From: Zhengitettix transpicula
Lineage: Eukaryota > Arthropoda > Insecta > Orthoptera > Tetrigidae
Length of the DNA: 64,000 nt
Reading direction: 5' to 3'
NCBI GenBank assembly: GCA_037074705.1
Contig: CM073591.1
Coordinates: forward strand, 5,758,087 to 5,822,086
Both the position numbers and the translations under genes were made by a program. Below the pieces are notes generated by a model, which worked only from the letters and a program-made list of their open reading frames with translations, had not been told where the DNA came from and searched no databases. Below are positions 60,255 to 64,000 of this stretch, piece after piece (the first letter of the stretch is position 1; every line of letters begins with the position of its first letter).

Positions 60255-60274
60255 ACACACACACACACACACAA
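60255..60274. repeat. (CA)n microsatellite
   Basis: About nine CA units. Confidence 0.9.
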
Positions 60275-60304
60275 GATGGAGGAGAGCGCGCTTGTTACCT
60301 GGCT

Positions 60305-60500
60305 TAACCTCTCTGACGTACGTCATCTCAGGAACACGCCGCGACCACAAGCAAGATGAACGCACTTCACATCTGTTTCTTCCTCTTCTTCTTCTTCGGT
60401 TTTTCGCCCCCTTTCCATTTCTGTCTGTCGTTCCATTATGGTTTCCCCCGTTTATTTATTCCATCTTCCATTCTTTGTACGTGAGCATCCACCATTTAAA
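60305..60500 (-). mobile_element. LINE/foldback-derived fragment
   Basis: 60305-60385 matches the reverse complement of 58985-59050 (cttgcttgtggtcgcggcgtg). 60375-60495 matches 61985-62125 (ttctgtctgtcgttcc, ggtttcccccgttta). It is probably another copy of the LINE 3' end. Confidence 0.5.
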
Positions 60501-60523
60501 AGTTTGTTTTTGAATCTTCTTGT

Positions 60524-61318
60524 AATTAATAAAGCAGAGTGTTTTGGTTGTATGTATGCTTGTATGTTCCTTATAGAAATCTACACCAGTGGAGAAAATT
60601 TCACCAAATTTCGTACACGTGTTCTTTACGACCGGGAAACAAACACTGTGGGGGGGGGGGAGACACGTCTACCACCCTCAGAAGCGGGGGTGGAAATATT
60701 TAAATATCCTAAAGCAAACGATATTTCAGTCGGATAAATATATTTAGGGGTCCAAGAGATTGATAGTGTTTCTACGGATGTTATCTGAGTTATTATTTTA
60801 ACCCCTTACGGTAACAGAACACCCCTTAGGGTACGTTACAAGCAAGTACCGCGGATACAACGGAGATTGGAGTAAACTCGAGGGTAATGGATGTCGGTGA
60901 GTTTAATTATGGCATTCAACTGGTCATTTAACCCCCCCCCCGTGGTTGGGGTGGAATTTTTAAAACGTGCTAAATGGTTTTATATTTGCGTGGAATAAAT
61001 AACTGTCGACGTCAATTACGTTGATAGTATTTGCACCGATGTTGTTTCTAAAATTTGCAACCCCTTTCAGCATGAAGTGGGGATGGGGGTTGGTGGAGCG
61101 TTACGTGAGTAGACCGAGATTACAGTCCGTTCTTGGGGGGTATGTTCATTGTGACAAAGTTGCGTATTGCTCGGGGTGGGTCGGGGGGATTCTGCGGGTA
61201 ACCGTCCGATAACACATTTAGGGATAGGGGTGGAGTTGAGTCGCATAAAAGTAACGAAACAATCGGGGGTTGTAAATGAATGACATCTGGGGGCAACGCC
61301 GAGCACCACGCAGCCAGT
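60524..61318 (+). mobile_element. Helitron-like element type C, copy C (about two to three repeat units)
   Basis: Starts A|TCTTCTTGTAATTAATAAAG, then gcagagtgttttgg and gtatgt repeats, matching elements at 40992 and 42251. About two to three 275-base units follow. It ends in a degraded gggggcaacgccgagcacc near 61300. Confidence 0.6.
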
Positions 61319-61339
61319 GTCAATGAGATGGTCGCCTGC

Positions 61340-61680
61340 ATCGTGTGGTTGTGACGTCATCGTCACCTTTGCTGAAGGTCGTCACTTCATCTTGGCCGCT
61401 CATTGGGTTCTTTTATCTCGTTAATTGTTGCGTAGCAACTCAAATGATTCGGCCGTTGACGTATAAGAAAATGGTTACAACATTTATTTTTTTAATATTA
61501 CGTTGATCACCAAGGAGACCTACGTGGCAGCTTTAACATGAAGACGTCCCCTCCAGTGTCTGCGGACGTGACGGCCATTTTCCTTTCAGTGTTGTCGTTA
61601 CGTCACTGTAATCAGGGATGTGCCTGGAGCATTGTTGCGTCGTCGTGACGTCACGGACATTACGTCACCTGCAGACCGGA
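61340..61680. promoter_or_regulatory. Cluster of CRE-like TGACGTCA motifs
   Basis: Full palindromes occur in gtgacgtcatcg (about 61350) and cgtgacgtcacg (about 61647), with half or variant sites ttacgtcac near 61600 and 61660. Such sites bind CREB/ATF proteins in animals. No gene is seen nearby. Confidence 0.25.
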
Positions 61681-61699
61681 AAAAGAAACGTTGTTAGTT

Positions 61700-61785
61700 T
61701 GTCCGCTATCTATCGATAGTGCCCGCGCTCGCGTAGAGGCGACGTTGCCTGCCAGTGGCGGGCACTTGGCAACGTGGGAGACGAT
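61700..61785. repeat. Inverted repeat with GC-rich stem
   Basis: agtgcccgc and gcgggcact, and also acgttgcc and ggcaacgt, form two overlapping stems. It could be a cruciform or the centre of a foldback element. Confidence 0.5.
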
Positions 61786-61984
61786 AAGCCTCGCTGTTTT
61801 ATTCTTCCTGATTTCTATTGAGAATACGGAATTAATGAACATCAGGAAAAAATAATTTTTAATTAAATTAACAACGTTTCGTCGCTTAATTTGCGACCTC
61901 ATCACAAAAATGATGGCCAGGTAATTTAATGCTGGCTGCCGTTGTTAAAGGAGTAATTTTAATAAATAGTTCAGGTTTTTAGAT

Positions 61985-62560
61985 CCTTCTTCGGCTTTTC
62001 CCACTCCTTTCTATTTCTGTCTGTCGTTCCAATCTCCCTCTTCCAAATTCCTGTCCTCCATCATGGTTTCCCCCGTTTATTTCTTCCATCTTCCATTCTT
62101 TGTGCGTGACCATCCACCGTTTTCACGACAGACGGTGGTCACGTACATTTCTTTCCAAAGGAGCCCATTTCTAATTTCATTTGAAGACTTCTCCTCAGAT
62201 AATCCAATTCTGCTGTTGTAATTCCGTCAGGGGCCAAGTTTCACTTCCTATAACCTCGAATGTTCTCTTATAAATTTTGATTTTTGTTTCCTTTGTTTAA
62301 TTATTCCGAGTAAAATCTTTGCCGTTGCACTTTCACATTTGTAATTGTTGACCCCAAGTATTCACAATTATTTTATTTTTCCTGTTTGGAGCGTTGAGTC
62401 TTCCACATCTTGTATTCTGTCTTCTGTAAATTTATGTTCAATCCGCACTTCTTATATTCTTCCATCACGTCCTCTTCACCTCAGCTGACCGTCGGCGAAC
62501 AGCAGTGATCCTGTCTCCTGTAGGAACGCCCAAGTCATATATTAAGTGCCTCATCTAAAT
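61985..62560 (-). mobile_element. LINE reverse transcriptase C-terminal remnant, minus strand
   Basis: Minus-strand reading from about 62530 gives SLLFADGQLR, the YADD-type catalytic box with the second Asp replaced, then EHKFTEDRIQ and ILGVNNYKCESATAKILLGI, as in the arthropod LINEs that carry FADDQ and YLG motifs. Further on MEDRNLEEGDWNDRQKWKG-like text (with a stop in place of W) matches the usual C-terminal tail. Stops and shifts throughout. The clade (RTE-, CR1- or R1-like) is not resolved. Confidence 0.7.
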
Positions 62561-62744
62561 AAATATTTAAAAAGAATCGATGACAGCCTGCATTAAGACC
62601 TTCGTTATTGAAAGCTTCATTAATTAATGTCACCGAAACTTGTTTCGTTGTCCGACGACGATGACATCACTCGGATGTTCAGGAACGTCGACGGTTTCTT
62701 TTAGACTGATTGATAACTCCGAGATCCGAATAATAAATTTAAAT

Positions 62745-62905
62745 TGTATGTGGAGCATTTCTTCACGATGCTCGGCTTAGTTCCTGCTCTGCTCGTGCTC
62801 GCGAGTCTGCGGTGGCACAGGTTGGGCTCGTTGCTCGTGTTCGTGAGTCGCGGTGGCACGGGTTAGGCTCGTTGCTCGGCTCGTGCTCGGCATCTGGACG
62901 GGTTG
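62745..62905. repeat. CG-rich short repeats (gctcgtgctcg)
   Basis: The phrases gttgctcgtg, gctcgtgctcg and gcggtggcacrggtt recur two or three times here and again near 58055-58140 and 58640-58720. Confidence 0.55.
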
Positions 62906-63289
62906 TCTTGATGATGACTGCCTCGTCTACTGGATCACTCTAAACCGTGGGCTTTTACATGTAATTAAGGACCTTTCAGTTGGTAAATGTCTTGTAATAA
63001 GGAACTTGGACCCAAACATCGCAACAGTTAAGAGAACTTGTAAAGTTTAATTTAGTATAGTAATTAGACAAAAGTATTGCATAAAATTGTTCGCCTGAAT
63101 TTCTACATACTTGAAATAGCTTAACGGTTTTAAATCTAGTAAGGAGACAACACACGAGGCTCACATCTCAACTTCAGAGAGAAAAAAAAATTGAATATTA
63201 AAATTAATAATTGACTAAAAGGCTGCTAATTGTATTATATAATGATTTATGGCCACAAAAAGAAATTTATAAGAGTCGATTTAATGTTT

Positions 63290-63445
63290 AACAAACCACA
63301 AAACGTTTCAATTTAACGTCCATTGTGTTTAAATTCATCGTCATCCCATTGTTAATTATCAAATTCGGGTTGAGTTTTCGAACGAGTTGACCGAAGAGGT
63401 CTTGGAATGTCTGGATGTGGACGTCCTCGTGTGGTTTATTGAACA
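63290..63445 (-). other. Open-frame segment next to a Helitron-like end
   Basis: On the minus strand, directly after the CTAG end of a Helitron-like element, the frame reads FNKPHEDVHIQTFQDL and continues about 35 codons to a stop. It is not part of the element and has protein-like composition. No family recognised, and no splice site obvious. Confidence 0.2.
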
Positions 63446-63800
63446 CTAGTTGGCTGCCCGGGTTGTCATAATTAAACTCAGCGACGTCCATAACCCGCGA
63501 TTCGACTCTAATCTCGGTTGTTTTAGCGTTTATATCTCTGTAACGCGCCTCCACCCCCACCCCTGACAGCGCTCACTTCCCATGCCACGAAACGGTTTGA
63601 AATTATACACAAACAACATCTGTGGAAACACTATCAATGTCATTTATCCTGACTAATATTTATTGGATGCAAATATCGACCGTTCAATGGGTTTGAAAAT
63701 TTCCACGCGCGCGCTTGGGACAGTTAAACGGCAAGTTGGATGTCACATTTAAACTCTGCGACCCCCGTAACCTCGGATTCGACTCCAATCTTGGTTCTTT
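63446..63800 (-). mobile_element. Helitron-like element type C, copy D, minus strand, partial
   Basis: The 3' end (gacaacccgggcagccaa then CTAG) is at 63446, followed on the minus strand by one to two central repeat units (gatgtcgctgag-like, accgttcaatgg, atattgcatcc). The 5' end is not identified. Confidence 0.55.
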
Positions 63801-64000
63801 TCTTGTTAAATACATTTTATCTTACTTCAAATTGGCTGTTGTTTATTTGTAAGTTGTCTAAATAGTCAGACTATATATACCAGTAGGTTTCTCTGGTTGA
63901 AAAAAAAATCCTTTGTCTCGTACTGATCTCTGATCGACCAAGACACTCTTCCAGGGACCGTATATACAATTGTGCACAGCAAGCGAGCAGAGTTATAGGA
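63801..64000. other. No gene seen; promoter-like end of window
   Basis: A TATA-like ctatatatac at 63870-63880 is followed by GC-neutral sequence. It could be the start of another LTR cut by the window edge. Confidence 0.3.

Noticed and set aside
60085..60513. 142-codon plus-strand frame
   Set aside because: Spans unique DNA, a CA repeat and a LINE-derived fragment; composition changes along its length.

Overview
The window looks like repeat-dominated nuclear DNA from an insect, most likely an orthopteran. No intact nuclear protein-coding gene can be called with confidence. Almost all of the structure comes from mobile elements, old segmental duplications and one long nuclear insertion of mitochondrial DNA (NUMT).

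The NUMT (about 30596-37501) is the best taxonomic marker. It runs trnW, trnC, a trnY remnant, cox1, trnL2, cox2, a trnD remnant, trnK, atp8, atp6, cox3, trnG, nad3, trnA, trnR, trnN, trnS1, trnE, trnF(-), nad5(-). trnL2 between cox1 and cox2 is the pancrustacean arrangement. trnK lying directly against atp8, with the trnD-like remnant on its cox2 side, matches the D-K order typical of acridid-type grasshoppers. The genes read in invertebrate mitochondrial code (TGA Trp, ATA Met, AGA Ser) but carry deletions, frameshifts and stops. Two short retroelements have also landed in it, in cox1 and nad5.

Layout. 1-19690: copies of one large repeated unit ('unit U'; near 1-2193, 9550-12134 and 16126-19690). 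Two of them carry the same dead Jockey/I-type LINE (2194-5412 and 12135-15565). A minus-strand LINE (5411-7890) and another plus-strand LINE (7905-9125) lie between. 19705-30062: several LTR-like elements with TG...CA ends set in AT-rich DNA (family 'T'), a partial U copy (21987-23850) and members of a roughly 450-550 bp poly-A-tailed retroelement family ('S'). 30596-37501: the NUMT. 38022-40430: another U copy. 40992-48253: Helitron-like elements; one contains about 4 kb of degenerate tandem repeats of roughly 275 bp. 49150-64000: mixed S, T and Helitron-like copies, a purine microsatellite, a foldback element, a LINE 3' remnant, and a few exon-like segments that could be traces of host genes.

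The elements are nested and so give a relative history. LINE J was in U before U duplicated, and an LTR-like element entered one copy afterwards. S elements entered the NUMT after it had reached the nucleus, and entered both a T element and a U copy. I found no CRISPR array, operon, rRNA or defence-like gene cluster, and no evidence of a new multi-gene system. The most unusual items are the Helitron-like family with expanding central repeats, the S family with a 5' hairpin and a recurrent short frame, and the minus-strand acidic reading frame repeated in unit U.
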